Assembly (NCBI RefSeq): GCF_000422585.1
Contig: NZ_KE383879.1
Coordinates: 156,660-220,659 of the forward strand
Origin: Hugenholtzia roseola DSM 9546
GTDB lineage: Bacteria; Bacteroidota; Bacteroidia; Cytophagales; Bernardetiaceae
Length of the DNA: 64,000 bases
Reading direction: 5' to 3'
A program made the position numbers and the translations under genes. The notes below the pieces were generated by a model that was not told the origin of the DNA, did no database searches, and worked only from the letters and a program-made list of their open reading frames with translations. Below are positions 36,049-45,876 of the stretch, piece after piece. Positions within the stretch are counted from its first letter, which is position 1. Each line of letters opens with the position of its first letter.

Positions 36049-36696
36049 TTAGTTGTCCAGATAGCGAATCGTAGCCTTGTGGTTTCCCGTTAGGTCGCAG
36101 CCCTCCATGTCTAAATCTAATTTGCCTGTACCGAAGTAGAGGTATGTCTTTTTGCGCCACGTGCCGTCTTTTTTCTCCATAAAAAGCGTAATTTCCACTT
36201 GCCCACCTGTGGGTGCATAGACATAGCCCGATTCTACTTTTGCCCCCTCGCCCCCGTCGCAGGGGATTTTATCTACCTTTACGATTCTAAATTTAGGAGC
36301 TTGGTCTTGGGCGTTGTGTTTGGTTTCGATTTGATAGACATCGGGAAAGGAACACTCTTTGTCTTCTGCCAAGCACGCAAAGGCGTAGTAATTGCCTGTG
36401 TAGTCGCAACTGCTCAAATCTAATTTGAGATAGCCTGCCCCCTGCCGCGTGTATTCCTTTTTTTCCCAATAGCCGCCCTTGCGCTGGACAAAGAAGGCGA
36501 CGACAACCCAATCTTGATTGTTTGCAGTAGAAACATAGCCCATATCGTAGGAAGTGCCGCCAGCCGAGCAGTTGCTGGGGATACTACGTGCCGTAACCTT
36601 AAATTGCACCTTTTGGGCAAAGACTTGCGAAAAGCTAAAAAAAGCAAAAAAAAGAAGGCTATAACAGCAAAAAGAGTAAAAAGTACGTATTTTCAT
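36049..36696 (-). CDS. Hypothetical secreted protein with an internally duplicated domain
   Basis: Family not recognised. From ATG 36696 the 215-residue product has a clear signal peptide (FYSFCCYSLLFFAFFSFSQVFAQ). The mature part is two copies of an approximately 80-residue beta-rich unit. The two copies share the pattern GYV..., a V/I-rich strand, ...KKDGxWxKKxYxxxGxGxLxLDLxxCDxTGNxxA, once ending at about residue 120 and once at the C-terminus. Each copy has a pair of cysteines, perhaps disulfide-linked. It is likely extracytoplasmic. A longer frame to 36852 is rejected because the signal peptide lies at the internal start. Confidence 0.65.
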   Translation of the reverse strand: MKIRTFYSFCCYSLLFFAFFSFSQVFAQKVQFKVTARSIPSNCSAGGTSYDMGYVSTANNQDWVVVAFFVQRKGGYWEKKEYTRQGAGYLKLDLSSCDYTGNYYAFACLAEDKECSFPDVYQIETKHNAQDQAPKFRIVKVDKIPCDGGEGAKVESGYVYAPTGGQVEITLFMEKKDGTWRKKTYLYFGTGKLDLDMEGCDLTGNHKATIRYLDN

Positions 36697-37063
36697 CGGG
36701 TTTCTTTTTTGACAAAAGGGTGAGTTGTAGTGGCTTTCAAATAGACAAATTTTTAGCCAAAATAACAAATAACAAGATACAAGGCAGCGAAAGCAAGCAA
36801 GTTGGGCAAACAGAGGGGCAAAAAAAGTGCTACATACGCTATTTTTATCCAAATCAGCCCCCCTGCGTCTTCGAAGCAGAGTTTTACCGCCTCAAAAGTT
36901 GGGAGGCGATACTTTTTTGCAGGCTTTTTCGTTTCTTTGCAACTTGTAATGCAAAAATACGCATTTTTGGCATTGAGAGCTATGCTTTTGCCTATAATTT
37001 CGCCTTTCTGATTAGTTTTTTTTAACCTTCAGACGCATTGGGGTCTGAAAATTCCCTTCCCTT
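36697..37063. other. Intergenic region before hldD
   Basis: About 367 bp. A short GC hairpin, CGCCTC / GAGGCG (36888-36908), is followed by T-rich sequence. No open frame has protein-like composition. Confidence 0.45.
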
Positions 37064-38041
37064 ATGATTCTGCTTACTGGTGCTGCGGGTTTTATTGCAA
37101 GTGCATGGGCAGCTCACCTCAAAAGAAGTGAGCCTTCGCTGCCTTTGGTGCTGGTCGATGATTTTTCTAAAAAAGAAAAACAGCGCAACTACGCACCACT
37201 CCTCCCTCTTCCTAACGTGCAAAAAGTGGAAAGGGAGGTTCTCTTTCAATGGTTAGAAGCCGAAAATCCGCCCTTAACGGCTATTCTGCATATTGGCGCA
37301 CGTACCGATACGACGGAATTTGATGTTGCCCTTTTCGAAAAACTCAACGTTGTGTATAGCCAAAATCTTTGGAATTGGGCGGTAAAAAAGCAAATTCCCT
37401 TTATCTATGCCTCTTCCGCTGCTACCTACGGCGCAGGCGAGCAAGGCTATCAAGACGACGAAAGTCTGATTCCCAAATTGAAGCCCCTTAATCCTTACGG
37501 CAATTCGAAGCAACTCTTCGACCTCTGGGTGCTTTCTCAAAGCCAAACGCCTCCTTTTTGGGCAGGACTGAAATTTTTTAATGTCTATGGTGCAAATGAA
37601 TACCACAAAGGGCGCATGGCTTCGGTAGTTTTTCATGCCTTCCAGCAGATACAAAAAAAGGGCAGCATGAGCCTCTTTCGCTCGCATCACCCTGATTTTG
37701 CAGACGGGCAGCAGTTGCGCGATTTTGTCTATATCAAAGATGTGATTTCGGTACTTGACTTTTTGCGGCAGCAGCAACCCAAAAGTGGCATCTACAATTT
37801 GGGCAGCGGCAAGGCGCGGAGCTTTTTAGACCTCACCAAGGCTGTTTTTGCAGCCTTAGACAAAGAGCCAAAAATAGACTTTATCGATACCCCAATCGAT
37901 ATTCGCGACACGTATCAATATTTTACCCAAGCGACTATGCAAAAAATTATCGCGCAAGGCTACAATCGCCCCTTTCATAGCCTCGAAGAGGGCGTAAGCG
38001 ACTACGTAAAGGCATATTTGCTTGCCAATAAAGGATTTTAA
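37064..38041 (+). CDS. hldD: ADP-L-glycero-D-manno-heptose-6-epimerase
   Basis: NAD(P)-dependent epimerase making ADP-L-glycero-beta-D-manno-heptose for the lipopolysaccharide core. The 325-residue SDR-extended protein opens with ILLTGAAGFIASAW (nucleotide-binding GxxGxxA), has FIYASSAATYG with the catalytic Ser, YGNSKQLFD with the Tyr-xxx-Lys pair (residues about 145-149), and FFNVYGANEYHKGRMASVV, which is diagnostic of HldD. It fits the KDO phosphatase gene kdsC found at 45.9 kb; both serve LPS inner-core sugars although they are not adjacent. Copy E of the GTAG element lies downstream. Confidence 0.93.
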   Translation: MILLTGAAGFIASAWAAHLKRSEPSLPLVLVDDFSKKEKQRNYAPLLPLPNVQKVEREVLFQWLEAENPPLTAILHIGARTDTTEFDVALFEKLNVVYSQNLWNWAVKKQIPFIYASSAATYGAGEQGYQDDESLIPKLKPLNPYGNSKQLFDLWVLSQSQTPPFWAGLKFFNVYGANEYHKGRMASVVFHAFQQIQKKGSMSLFRSHHPDFADGQQLRDFVYIKDVISVLDFLRQQQPKSGIYNLGSGKARSFLDLTKAVFAALDKEPKIDFIDTPIDIRDTYQYFTQATMQKIIAQGYNRPFHSLEEGVSDYVKAYLLANKGF

Positions 38042-38128
38042 GCGAATTTTAGGTAGATTTTAGGCGGATTTTAAAACTCCACAAAAGCAGTCAGAGAGTC
38101 AAATTTGGTGCTACAAAGCGCGTTGCCG

Positions 38129-38262
38129 TTTCAAATTTGGAACGAAATAAGATTTGGAATCAACCTTGTTTCGGGTCTTAAAATGCTGTTTTATTTCAAC
38201 CATACTTCGGACAAGGCACTGCCTTGTCCCTACATTTGCTACTGACTTTTAGAACTCGATGC
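38129..38262 (+). repeat. Interspersed GTAG-palindrome element, copy E
   Basis: Palindrome at 38209-38229 (centre C) followed by CCTACATTTG. Blocks TTTCAAATTTGGAACGAAATAAGATTTGG, TTTCGGGTCTTAAAA and TTTTATTTCAACC align with copies B-D. The outermost left repeat is not clear. It sits between hldD and the convergent 38307 gene. Confidence 0.75.
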
Positions 38263-38306
38263 TACTGCACTGCAAAAATTGCCACAAAAATTTCCTACAA
38301 AGTTTC

Positions 38307-39353
38307 TTACAAAAGCTGGTGATATTCCGAAGCCGCCATAATTTCTTCTTTCATCTTCAAAAGTTCGGCAACTAATTCCTCCTTTTTCTGACGGATATTG
38401 CGTTTTACCTCTTTGGGGTTGGTGCCAAATTCTTGATACAATGCGCCCGAAGCCCCCTCTTGGGTAAGGTTGAGAAGTTCGCCTTCGAGGTTTTTGCGCT
38501 GCGTTTTGAGAAGTTGAAGAAGCAAGTCCATCTCTTTTTGGGGGTCGCGTTCTGCTGCGTCGGGGGTTGTGTTTTGCTGCGCCCAATCGCCATATTTTTG
38601 CTGCATCTCTAAAAGCACGAACAAATCTTGCTTTTGATAGGCTTGTGTAAGGGCGTGCATCAGGTCGTTTTTTTCCTTTTTGCGCTCGGCATCAAGTTCT
38701 TTGTCGGGGTGCAAAGATTTGGCAAGTTGTGTATAAATCTTACGCATCAGTTGTTGGGCTGCTTGGGCTTGGTCGCCTACTTTTTCGCCTATTTTGTAGC
38801 CCGCTTGGTCTGCCTCCTTGTCTGTTTCCTTGTCTGTTTCTGGGTCTGTTTCTTGGGTAGGGCGGCGGCTCTGTTTTCTTTCTGAAAAGGCTTCCTGCTG
38901 CGCCCGTTTTGGCGCGTCGTCTTCAAAAAGTTGGCTTATTGTTTCTTCAAATTTTTGGTTTAATTTCTCAAAAAGGGTCGCTTCTTTTTTATTTTTAGGC
39001 TTTATCTGGCTCTGATACTTGCGGTATATCGGCACAGCCTCGACTCTACCGTATCTAAAAATGAGTTCTTCGGCTTTGGCACAGATGATATTATGCAGAT
39101 ACTGGCGTTCAGAAGTAGGTAGCCTTTTGCTTTCCGCCATTTGTATCAAGATATCGAGGAGGGCTTCTTTCTGTTCTGCCACACGCTCTATGATGGGTAA
39201 AAGTTGCGTCTTGACTAACTGATTGGTCTGGTCTAAATCGCGTTGTGTGGTCTGTATTTTTTCTTTTAAGCGTTTAATCTGGCTTAAATGCTGCTGAATT
39301 TCGCTGGGGGCGGAAAAATTGTGTGCAGGTTGGGGGATAGGGGTTTCGTCCAT
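38307..39353 (-). CDS. Coiled-coil protein with a DnaJ-like J-domain segment
   Basis: Not assigned to a named family. From ATG 39353 (an upstream ATG at 39389 adds 12 residues) the 348 residues start with a long coiled coil (LSQIKRLKEKIQTTQRDLDQTNQL). A Thr/Asp/Glu/Lys-rich linker (ETDPETDKETDKEAD) precedes a J-domain-like part (MRKIYTQLAKSLHPDKELDAERKKEKNDLMHALTQAYQKQDLF). The HPD tripeptide is present, flanked by the usual helix II and III pattern, and the region stands at residues about 210-260. The tail is again coiled-coil. It may stimulate DnaK or act as a scaffold. No DnaK or GrpE gene is nearby. Confidence 0.65.
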   Translation of the reverse strand: MDETPIPQPAHNFSAPSEIQQHLSQIKRLKEKIQTTQRDLDQTNQLVKTQLLPIIERVAEQKEALLDILIQMAESKRLPTSERQYLHNIICAKAEELIFRYGRVEAVPIYRKYQSQIKPKNKKEATLFEKLNQKFEETISQLFEDDAPKRAQQEAFSERKQSRRPTQETDPETDKETDKEADQAGYKIGEKVGDQAQAAQQLMRKIYTQLAKSLHPDKELDAERKKEKNDLMHALTQAYQKQDLFVLLEMQQKYGDWAQQNTTPDAAERDPQKEMDLLLQLLKTQRKNLEGELLNLTQEGASGALYQEFGTNPKEVKRNIRQKKEELVAELLKMKEEIMAASEYHQLL

Positions 39354-39434
39354 GCCTTTTTGTAAAGTTTGCCGATTTGGATAGCACATAGTTGGCTCTT
39401 TTCAGCACGCAAGCAGGAAAGTGGCGTGAGTAGC

Positions 39435-40070
39435 CTAAGCCCTGCGCTGCATTTCATCTCTGATTTTAGCCGCCTTTTCGTAGTCTTCTTCTTCAAGGGC
39501 TTTTTGTAGAAGTTGCTCCAACATTTCCTTGCTCAAATTGGAAAGTTGATTGGTAGAAATCTCTTCTTTTGCTTCTTCTTTCGAGCCTATCAATGCCATT
39601 TCTTCCTCCTCGCCGTCCTCTTCGTCATCATCATCGTCGTCGCGGCTAATTTCGGTGGGTACAATGCCCGCTTCTTCTAAGACGCTATCTTCGGCATAAA
39701 TGGGGGCATCGAAGCGCAAAGCCAAAGCGACAGCGTCGGAGGGACGCGCATCGAGCTGGTACTGTTCGCCGTTGCGAAAATCTTTCAAGAAGATGAGCGC
39801 GGTAAAGATACCTTCTTCCATTCCCGTAATGACAATCTCCTCGATAGTGAAATGAAAAGTTTTCCCCAAGGCAGCGAAAAGGTCATGGGTCATGGGGCGT
39901 TTCGGCTCTATCTTTTCCAACTCCATGGCGATTGCCTGCGCCTCGAACCTGCCGATAATAATAGGTAAGCGACGCTCTTTTCCGCTAATTTCACCTAAGA
40001 CCAACGCAAAGCTATCCTGCTGCGATTGGCTGGACGAGAGGGCAAAAATTTCGAGTTTTATCTTATTCAC
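39435..40070 (-). CDS. Bifunctional nuclease (BFN/DUF151) with C-terminal UVR domain
   Basis: A DUF151/BFN protein (proteins with reported DNase and RNase activity), residues 1-140: FALVLGEISGKERRLPIIIGRFEAQAIAMELEKI, LFAALGKTFHF, LDARPSDAVALALRFDAPIYA. A long acidic run (SRDDDDDDEEDGEEEE) follows, then a UVR coiled-hairpin motif (LLQKALEEEDYEKAAKIRDEM) at the end, as in UvrB/UvrC and ClpC-partner proteins. 211 residues. This domain pairing is common in Bacteroidetes; the UVR motif suggests a protein-protein contact with UvrA/UvrB-like partners. No stress or repair gene adjoins it; fabH is divergent. Confidence 0.88.
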   Translation of the reverse strand: MNKIKLEIFALSSSQSQQDSFALVLGEISGKERRLPIIIGRFEAQAIAMELEKIEPKRPMTHDLFAALGKTFHFTIEEIVITGMEEGIFTALIFLKDFRNGEQYQLDARPSDAVALALRFDAPIYAEDSVLEEAGIVPTEISRDDDDDDEEDGEEEEMALIGSKEEAKEEISTNQLSNLSKEMLEQLLQKALEEEDYEKAAKIRDEMQRRA

Positions 40071-40391
40071 TGTCTTAGAAAAGCATTTGATTGAAACATA
40101 TTAGAAAAAATAGAAAAGGAGTGCCATACAGAGGCATTGATTGTGAAAAAGGCTTTGTTTTGAACGCCTACCAACACTTTTGAGCAGGCAAAACAAGCAC
40201 AAAGACACAGCCTTTGGGGTACGCTACAAAGTTAAACAATATTTTTTAGATGTAAAAAAACTTAGCCCCTTTGGGGACTTGTTTTTGTGCTAAATTTGTG
40301 AATTGAGGCAGTCTTTCCTAAATTGCCCCTTCAAGACGAGCGTCTGCTCATTTTCTCAACGCATCTCGCAAGCAAGACCCACAAACGATAT
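40071..40391. other. Divergent intergenic region between bfn and fabH
   Basis: About 320 bp. It holds the fabH promoter candidate (40270-40298) and a small CCCC / GGGG hairpin at 40266-40276 that overlaps the -33 element. Nothing else was recognised. Confidence 0.5.
40270..40298 (+). promoter_or_regulatory. Candidate promoter of the fabH operon
   Basis: TTTG (40270-40273), a 17-bp spacer and TAAATTTG (40291-40298). Spacing is a little short, but the -7 box matches the consensus exactly. The start site would be near 40305. Confidence 0.5.
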
Positions 40392-41384
40392 ATGAAACCA
40401 ATTCAAGCCGCCATTACAGGTGTGCAGGGCTATGTCCCTGAGTACGTACTTAGCAATGCCGAATTAGAAAAAATGGTCGACACCACAGACGAGTGGATAA
40501 CCTCCCGCACAGGCATCAAAGAACGCCGTCTGCTCAAAGGCGAAGGCTTAGGCGCGTCTTACATGGGTATTCAAGCTGCCAAGGGGCTTTTGGAAAAAAC
40601 ACAAACCGATGCCAAAGAAATCGATATGCTTATCTGCGCAACGGCTACCCCCGATATGGTATTTCCCGCCACAGCCAATCTGATTGCGCAAGGAATCGGC
40701 TGCACAGCAGACTGTTTGAGTTACGACATCATGGCTGCTTGTTCGGGCTTCCTTTTTGCCCTGACAACAGCCTCCAAATTTATAGAAACAGGCGTTTTCA
40801 AAAAAATTATCGTCGTAGGCACAGATAAAATGTCCTCTATCATCGATTATACCGACCGCCAAACTTGCGTCATCTTCGGCGACGGCGCAGGAGCAGTCCT
40901 TTTAGAAGCCAACACCGAAGGCAACGGACTTATAGACCATATCTTGCGTAGCGACGGCGCAGGTTCGGAATTTCTCTACATGAAAGCAGGCGGCAGCCGC
41001 TACCCCGCTTCTACCCAAACGGTAGCCAATAAAGAACATTACGTCACGCAGCATGGCTCGGTAGTCTTCAAACACGCCGTAAAAAACATGGCAGATACCT
41101 CGTATGAACTGGTGCAGCGCAACGGACTTAGTGCAGACGAAATAGCCTATTTAGTACCTCATCAAGCCAATTTGCGCATCATAGATGCCACAGCGGAGCG
41201 TTTGGGGCTTAATCCGAATAAGGTACTTATCAATATCCAACGTTACGGCAATACCACCAACGGCACTATTCCCCTCTGCCTCTGGGATTTTGAATCACAG
41301 TTTAAAAAAGGCGACAACTTAGTTTTAGCCGCTTTCGGTGGCGGCTTCACTTGGGGTGCAGCTTATCTCAAATGGGCATACTAA
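40392..41384 (+). CDS. fabH: Beta-ketoacyl-ACP synthase III
   Basis: Condenses acetyl-CoA (or a branched acyl-CoA) with malonyl-ACP to start fatty-acid synthesis. The 330-residue product, from ATG 40392, contains [18 protein letters not shown], the active-site cysteine in [59 protein letters not shown] with the catalytic His, and [17 protein letters not shown] with the catalytic Asn. The upstream TTG at 40323 is rejected. With efp, accB and accC it forms the Bacteroidetes-style fabH-efp-accBC cluster; plsX and rpmF, often upstream, are absent. Substrate length preference is not evident. Confidence 0.97.
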   Translation: MKPIQAAITGVQGYVPEYVLSNAELEKMVDTTDEWITSRTGIKERRLLKGEGLGASYMGIQAAKGLLEKTQTDAKEIDMLICATATPDMVFPATANLIAQGIGCTADCLSYDIMAACSGFLFALTTASKFIETGVFKKIIVVGTDKMSSIIDYTDRQTCVIFGDGAGAVLLEANTEGNGLIDHILRSDGAGSEFLYMKAGGSRYPASTQTVANKEHYVTQHGSVVFKHAVKNMADTSYELVQRNGLSADEIAYLVPHQANLRIIDATAERLGLNPNKVLINIQRYGNTTNGTIPLCLWDFESQFKKGDNLVLAAFGGGFTWGAAYLKWAY

Positions 41385-41450
41385 TTTTTGCAGTTTTTTG
41401 TCGTAAAAGTGCAATTCGCTGATTTTAAATAAAATCTCGAAAAAAGTTTG

Positions 41451-41458
41451 TAGCTTTG
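41451..41458 (+). promoter_or_regulatory. Candidate -7 promoter box of efp
   Basis: TAGCTTTG fits TAnnTTTG. The -33 element is not clear. A separate promoter would give efp a leader of about 200 nt. Confidence 0.35.
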
Positions 41459-41669
41459 CCCCTCAATCTATCAAGCAAAGGCAAATCGAGAGCCACACGC
41501 GCCTTTTCTCACCTTTTAAAAGGGGCAATGTCGCTGGTTGTTTTCGGTTCTTGTCGCTGCTTTTTATTTGTCAGATTTAAAAGACTTAGCCATACTACTT
41601 TGTTTTTTCAAATCTCAAATATCCTTTCTTTCTTTACAAAAGCCTTATTCCCTTTATACTCCATATCTT

Positions 41670-42236
41670 ATGGCAACGACGGCAGATATCAGAAACGGAC
41701 TTTGCATCGTACATAACAACGACCTCTTTATCATTACAGAATTTTTGCACGTAAAACCGGGCAAAGGACCTGCTTTTGTGCGCACCAAACTTCGCAATGT
41801 CAAGACAGGGCGCGTCATTGACAATACCTTTTCGGCAGGTCATAAAATTACGACTGTGCGCGTAGAACGCCGCCCCTATCAGTTCCTCTATCGCGAGGGC
41901 GAGGGCTTTAATTTTATGCACAACGAAACCTTCGAGCAGGTCTATGTGCCTGAACACATGGTAGAGCGTTCGGAATTTATGAAAGAGGGGCAAATTGTAG
42001 AAATGATGGTCAATGCCGAAAATGAAGAAGTCCTCACCTGTGAATTGCCCTCACACGTAGAGCTTGCCATTACGTATAGCGAGCCGGGCGTAAAAGGTGA
42101 TACAGCGACCAATGCTACCAAAAAAGCGACCTTAGAAACGGGAGCAGAAATTCAAGTGCCACTCTTTATCAACGAAGGCGATGTCATCAAAATTGACACC
42201 GAAAAACGTTCGTATGTAGAGCGTGTGCGCAAGTAA
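41670..42236 (+). CDS. efp: Elongation factor P
   Basis: Relieves ribosome stalling at polyproline stretches. 188 residues from ATG 41670 (the frame is open further upstream but not homologous). The KOW-like N-domain has NDLFIITEFLHVKPGKGPAFVRTKLRNVKTG, with the loop Lys in KPGKG where other bacteria attach a modification, followed by two OB domains (EFMKEGQIVEMMV; GVKGDTATNATKKATLETGAEIQVPLFINEGDVIKIDT). The C-terminal signature is intact. No modification genes (epmA/epmB) are next to it. It lies between fabH and accB, its normal Bacteroidetes context. Confidence 0.98.
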   Translation: MATTADIRNGLCIVHNNDLFIITEFLHVKPGKGPAFVRTKLRNVKTGRVIDNTFSAGHKITTVRVERRPYQFLYREGEGFNFMHNETFEQVYVPEHMVERSEFMKEGQIVEMMVNAENEEVLTCELPSHVELAITYSEPGVKGDTATNATKKATLETGAEIQVPLFINEGDVIKIDTEKRSYVERVRK

Positions 42237-42446
42237 TAAGCACGCCTTTATAGCGCAACCATTGACATAAAGGCGCGAGCCTATCTGCAAGGTCTTTTTG
42301 AAGGTTCGAAACGTAGCAATGATACCTTTCAGATGGGTTCGCTTGATGGCTTACTTTTAATCTCTTTTGCTATGTCTATCAAAAAGAAAGCACCCCAAAA
42401 ACATAGTCTTGAAAATCATAGTCTTGACACTAATCTTCCCAACGCC

Positions 42447-42938
42447 ATGAATTTACAACCCAAAGAAATCCAAGATTTAATAGACTTTATCGCTGGTACA
42501 GGGCTGGCAGAAGTCAATATCGAAACGGAAAAATTCAAACTTAGCATCAAGCGCAACGCCGACGTGGTGATGACGAGTGCGCCCATGCAGATGGCTGCTC
42601 CCCTTGCGGCTGCTCCCGTAGCACCTGCACCTGTGGCTGCTACCCAAACGGCTGCCCCTGCTGCTGCCGAAAAAGCCGCCACCACAGACGAAAGCCGCTA
42701 CATTGCGGTCAAGTCGCCGATGATAGGTACTTTTTATCGCGCTTCAAGCCCCGAAGCCGAGCCTTTTGCCAAAGTGGGCAGCAAGATTGAAAAAGGAAAG
42801 CCCATTTGCATCATCGAGGCAATGAAACTCTTTAATGAAATTGAGTCAGATGTAAGCGGAACAGTGGTCAAGGTGTTGGTAGAAAATGCCTCGCCTGTGG
42901 AATACGACCAAGTCTTGTTCTTAGTCGACCCCGCCTAA
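42447..42938 (+). CDS. accB: Acetyl-CoA carboxylase biotin carboxyl carrier protein
   Basis: Carries biotin between the carboxylase and the transferase subunits, giving malonyl-CoA. 163 residues from ATG 42447. An N-terminal domain ([33 protein letters not shown]) is joined by an Ala/Pro-rich flexible linker ([18 protein letters not shown]) to the biotinyl domain ([50 protein letters not shown]). The biotin attachment lysine is in EAMKL; most AccB have EAMKM here, so the Met-to-Leu change after the lysine is a minor variation. accC begins 101 bp downstream. Confidence 0.96.
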   Translation: MNLQPKEIQDLIDFIAGTGLAEVNIETEKFKLSIKRNADVVMTSAPMQMAAPLAAAPVAPAPVAATQTAAPAAAEKAATTDESRYIAVKSPMIGTFYRASSPEAEPFAKVGSKIEKGKPICIIEAMKLFNEIESDVSGTVVKVLVENASPVEYDQVLFLVDPA

Positions 42939-43039
42939 GCCCCTTTCGCGCCCTTTGCAAAGCGACCCTTTGCCCTCTTTTTTCTTTGGTGCTTTTTCGC
43001 ACCCCGATTCATTGCACGACCCAACGACCGAACCGTCCC

Positions 43040-44386
43040 ATGTTTCAAAAAATACTCATTGCCAATCGCGGCGAAATTGCCCTTCGTATCATTCGCACCT
43101 GCAAGGAAATGGGCATCAAGACCGTCGCCGTCTATTCCACCGCCGACAAAGAGAGCCTACACGTCCGCTTTGCCGACGAAGCGGTCTGTATTGGCGCACC
43201 CGCCAGCCGCCTATCTTACCTCAATATGCCCCACCTGATTGCAGCGGCAGAAATCACCAACGCCGATGCCATTCACCCAGGCTATGGCTTTCTTTCGGAA
43301 AATGCGCAATTTTCGGCTATCTGTCAGGAGCATGGCATCAAATTTATTGGTGCTTCGCCCGAAATGATTGAAAAGATGGGCGATAAATCTACTGCCAAAG
43401 CCACTGTAAAAGCGGCAGGCGTGCCTACCGTACCCGGTTCGGAAGGACTTTTAAAGTCGGCAGAAGAAGGCATGCAACTTGCCAAAGAAATTGGCTACCC
43501 CGTCATGATTAAAGCCACAGCAGGCGGCGGCGGCAGAGGCATGCGCCTTATCAAAGAAGAAGCCGAATTTAAAAAAGCTTGGGACGACGCTACCCAAGAA
43601 GCGACCGCAGCCTTCGGAAATGGCGGTCTGTATTTAGAAAAATTCGTGGAAGAACCACGACACGTAGAAATTCAGGTCTTCGGCGACGGAAAGGGAGAAG
43701 CCTGCCACCTTTCTGAAAGAGATTGTTCTATCCAACGCCGCCACCAAAAATTAGTAGAAGAAACGCCTTCGCCTATCATGACCCCCGAATTGCGCGACAA
43801 AATGGGCGCAGCCGCTGTTTCAGTCGCAAAGGCTATCAATTACGAAGGTGCAGGAACAGTGGAGTTTTTAGTGGATAAGTATAATAATTTCTATTTTATG
43901 GAAATGAATACCCGTATCCAAGTGGAACACCCCGTAACCGAAGAAGTTACGGATTTTGACTTAGTAAAAGAGCAAATCAAATTAGCCGCAGGGCTACCCA
44001 TGTCGGGGCGAAATTACTATCCCAAAAGGTTTAGCCTCGAATGTAGAATCAATGCCGAAGACCCCGCTAATGGTTTCAGACCCTCGCCGGGCAAAATTAC
44101 AAATCTACACATTCCGGGCGGACACGGTATCCGTGTAGATTCGCACGTCTATGCGGGCTATGTCATTCCACCCCACTACGATTCTATGATTGCCAAACTC
44201 ATTTCCGTAGGGCAGACGCGCGAGGAAACTATCGTCAGAATGAAACGCGCCTTAGAGGAGTTTGTCATTGAAGGCATCAAAACCACGATTCCGTTCCACC
44301 TCAAATTGATGGACGACCCACAATTTAAGGCAGGGAATTTCACGACCAAGTTCCTCGAAACCTTCGACTTTTCAGACCTTAAATAA
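43040..44386 (+). CDS. accC: Acetyl-CoA carboxylase, biotin carboxylase subunit
   Basis: ATP-grasp enzyme that carboxylates the biotin on AccB. The 448 residues from ATG 43040 contain [23 protein letters not shown] (N-terminal fold), the ATP-grasp glycine loop [49 protein letters not shown] (bicarbonate and biotin contacts), [16 protein letters not shown] (metal and ATP site) and the C-terminal [18 protein letters not shown]. All family signatures are complete. Together with accB it follows fabH-efp; the carboxyltransferase genes accA/accD are not in the window. A terminator follows. Confidence 0.98.
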   Translation: MFQKILIANRGEIALRIIRTCKEMGIKTVAVYSTADKESLHVRFADEAVCIGAPASRLSYLNMPHLIAAAEITNADAIHPGYGFLSENAQFSAICQEHGIKFIGASPEMIEKMGDKSTAKATVKAAGVPTVPGSEGLLKSAEEGMQLAKEIGYPVMIKATAGGGGRGMRLIKEEAEFKKAWDDATQEATAAFGNGGLYLEKFVEEPRHVEIQVFGDGKGEACHLSERDCSIQRRHQKLVEETPSPIMTPELRDKMGAAAVSVAKAINYEGAGTVEFLVDKYNNFYFMEMNTRIQVEHPVTEEVTDFDLVKEQIKLAAGLPMSGRNYYPKRFSLECRINAEDPANGFRPSPGKITNLHIPGGHGIRVDSHVYAGYVIPPHYDSMIAKLISVGQTREETIVRMKRALEEFVIEGIKTTIPFHLKLMDDPQFKAGNFTTKFLETFDFSDLK

Positions 44387-44419
44387 GGTTGTGAAAGCTA
44401 TCAGGGAGCGCGTAATTTT

Positions 44420-44453
44420 AAACCCTAAGCGTCTGGAAGGCACTTAGGGTTTT
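44420..44453 (+). terminator. Terminator of the fabH-efp-accBC cluster
   Basis: Stem AAACCCTAAG / CTTAGGGTTT with a 13-nt loop and trailing T, 33 bp after accC. Confidence 0.8.
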
Positions 44454-44495
44454 GGTTCATATCTAAACTTTGAAAACATAAAGATAGAAAATTTC

Positions 44496-45782
44496 ATGAA
44501 ACACAATCTCATTGAGGAACTGCGTTGGCGCGGCATGTTGCAAGACCTGACCCCTGAAACAGAGGAGCAGTTGCAAAAAGAAATTACAATAGGATATATC
44601 GGCTTCGACCCTACGGCAGATTCGCTTCATATCGGCAATTTGGCAACGCTCATGCTTTTGGTGCAATTGCAACGAGCAGGACACAAGCCTATCGCCTTAG
44701 TAGGTGGCGCAACGGGTATGATTGGCGACCCTTCGGGCAAATCTGCCGAGCGCAACCTTTTAGACGAAGCCACACTTGCACACAACCAAGCCTGTATCAC
44801 CAAACAGTTGCGCCAATTTCTTTCTTTTGAAGGTGAAAATGCCGCCGAAGTAGTTAATAATTACGACTGGTTTAAAAATATTTCTTTTCTACAATTTTTG
44901 CGCGAAGCAGGCAAGCACCTGACCGTCAATTATATGATGGCGAAAGATTCGGTTAAGAAAAGGCTTGAAACAGGACTTTCTTTTACTGAATTTTCTTACC
45001 AACTCTTGCAGGCTTACGATTTTTACTGGTTGTATGAAAATAAAGGCGTGAAGTTGCAAATGGGCGGCTCCGACCAATGGGGCAACATTACCTCTGGAAC
45101 GGAATTTATCCGTCGCATTGGCGGCGGCTCGGCTTTTGCCCTCACCTGTCCTTTGGTTACAAAAGCCGACGGAACAAAATTTGGCAAATCAGAAGGCGGT
45201 AATATCTGGCTCGATGCACAAAAAACTTCGCCTTATCAATTCTACCAATTTTGGCTCAATGTAGCAGACGAAGATGCACCACGTATGATTCGCGTCTTTA
45301 CACTTTTAGACCAAAAAACGATAGAAAATTTGGAAGCCGAACACAAAGCCACGCCTCACTTGCGCTTATTGCAAAAAGAATTGGCTGCCCAAGTTACAAA
45401 AATGGTGCATGGGGAAGATGCCTTAGCAAAAGCCATCGAAGCCTCCGAAATTTTATTTGGCAAGGCAACTACCGAAATTTTGGAAAAATTAGATGAAAAT
45501 ACGCTTTTGGAAGTCTTCAAAGATGTACCCAACTTGGAAGTAAGTAAGCAGGATTTCGAGGCTGCCCCCAACGTATTGGAACTTTTGGCTACCCAATTAG
45601 AAAAGCAAATTTTCCCTTCCAAAGGAGAAGCGCGAAAAATGATTCTGGGCGGCGGCGTGAGTTTGAATCAAAACAAAATCACCGACCCCAATCAAGCCCT
45701 CGACCTAAACTTGCTACAAGGCAAGTATATTTTGATACAAAAAGGCAAGAAAAATTATTACCTTTTGAAAATAATAGCCTAA
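44496..45782 (+). CDS. tyrS: Tyrosyl-tRNA synthetase
   Basis: Class I aminoacyl-tRNA synthetase charging tRNA-Tyr. The 428 residues begin [22 protein letters not shown], then the HIGH-type motif [16 protein letters not shown], the tyrosine pocket ([33 protein letters not shown]), and the KMSKS-type motif [17 protein letters not shown]. The C-terminal S4 RNA-binding domain is at about 360-428 ([23 protein letters not shown]). All elements are normal. It is expressed alone between two terminators; the tRNA-like element at 29.8 kb is not next to it. Confidence 0.98.
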   Translation: MKHNLIEELRWRGMLQDLTPETEEQLQKEITIGYIGFDPTADSLHIGNLATLMLLVQLQRAGHKPIALVGGATGMIGDPSGKSAERNLLDEATLAHNQACITKQLRQFLSFEGENAAEVVNNYDWFKNISFLQFLREAGKHLTVNYMMAKDSVKKRLETGLSFTEFSYQLLQAYDFYWLYENKGVKLQMGGSDQWGNITSGTEFIRRIGGGSAFALTCPLVTKADGTKFGKSEGGNIWLDAQKTSPYQFYQFWLNVADEDAPRMIRVFTLLDQKTIENLEAEHKATPHLRLLQKELAAQVTKMVHGEDALAKAIEASEILFGKATTEILEKLDENTLLEVFKDVPNLEVSKQDFEAAPNVLELLATQLEKQIFPSKGEARKMILGGGVSLNQNKITDPNQALDLNLLQGKYILIQKGKKNYYLLKIIA

Positions 45783-45792
45783 ATTCCTACCG

Positions 45793-45833
45793 AAAAGAAC
45801 CTATAAGACTTAAAACCTTATAGGTTCTTTTTA
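45793..45833 (+). terminator. Terminator of tyrS
   Basis: Stem AAAGAACCTATAAG / CTTATAGGTTCTTT with a 9-nt loop, followed by T-rich sequence. Confidence 0.85.
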
Positions 45834-45876
45834 TTTATTTTTGTAAAAATTCTATAAAAAATTTTCAAATTTTAAT

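Noticed and set aside
36720-37025. 101-residue open frame before hldD
   Set aside because: No start context, no homology-like pattern and a low-complexity product; probably intergenic.
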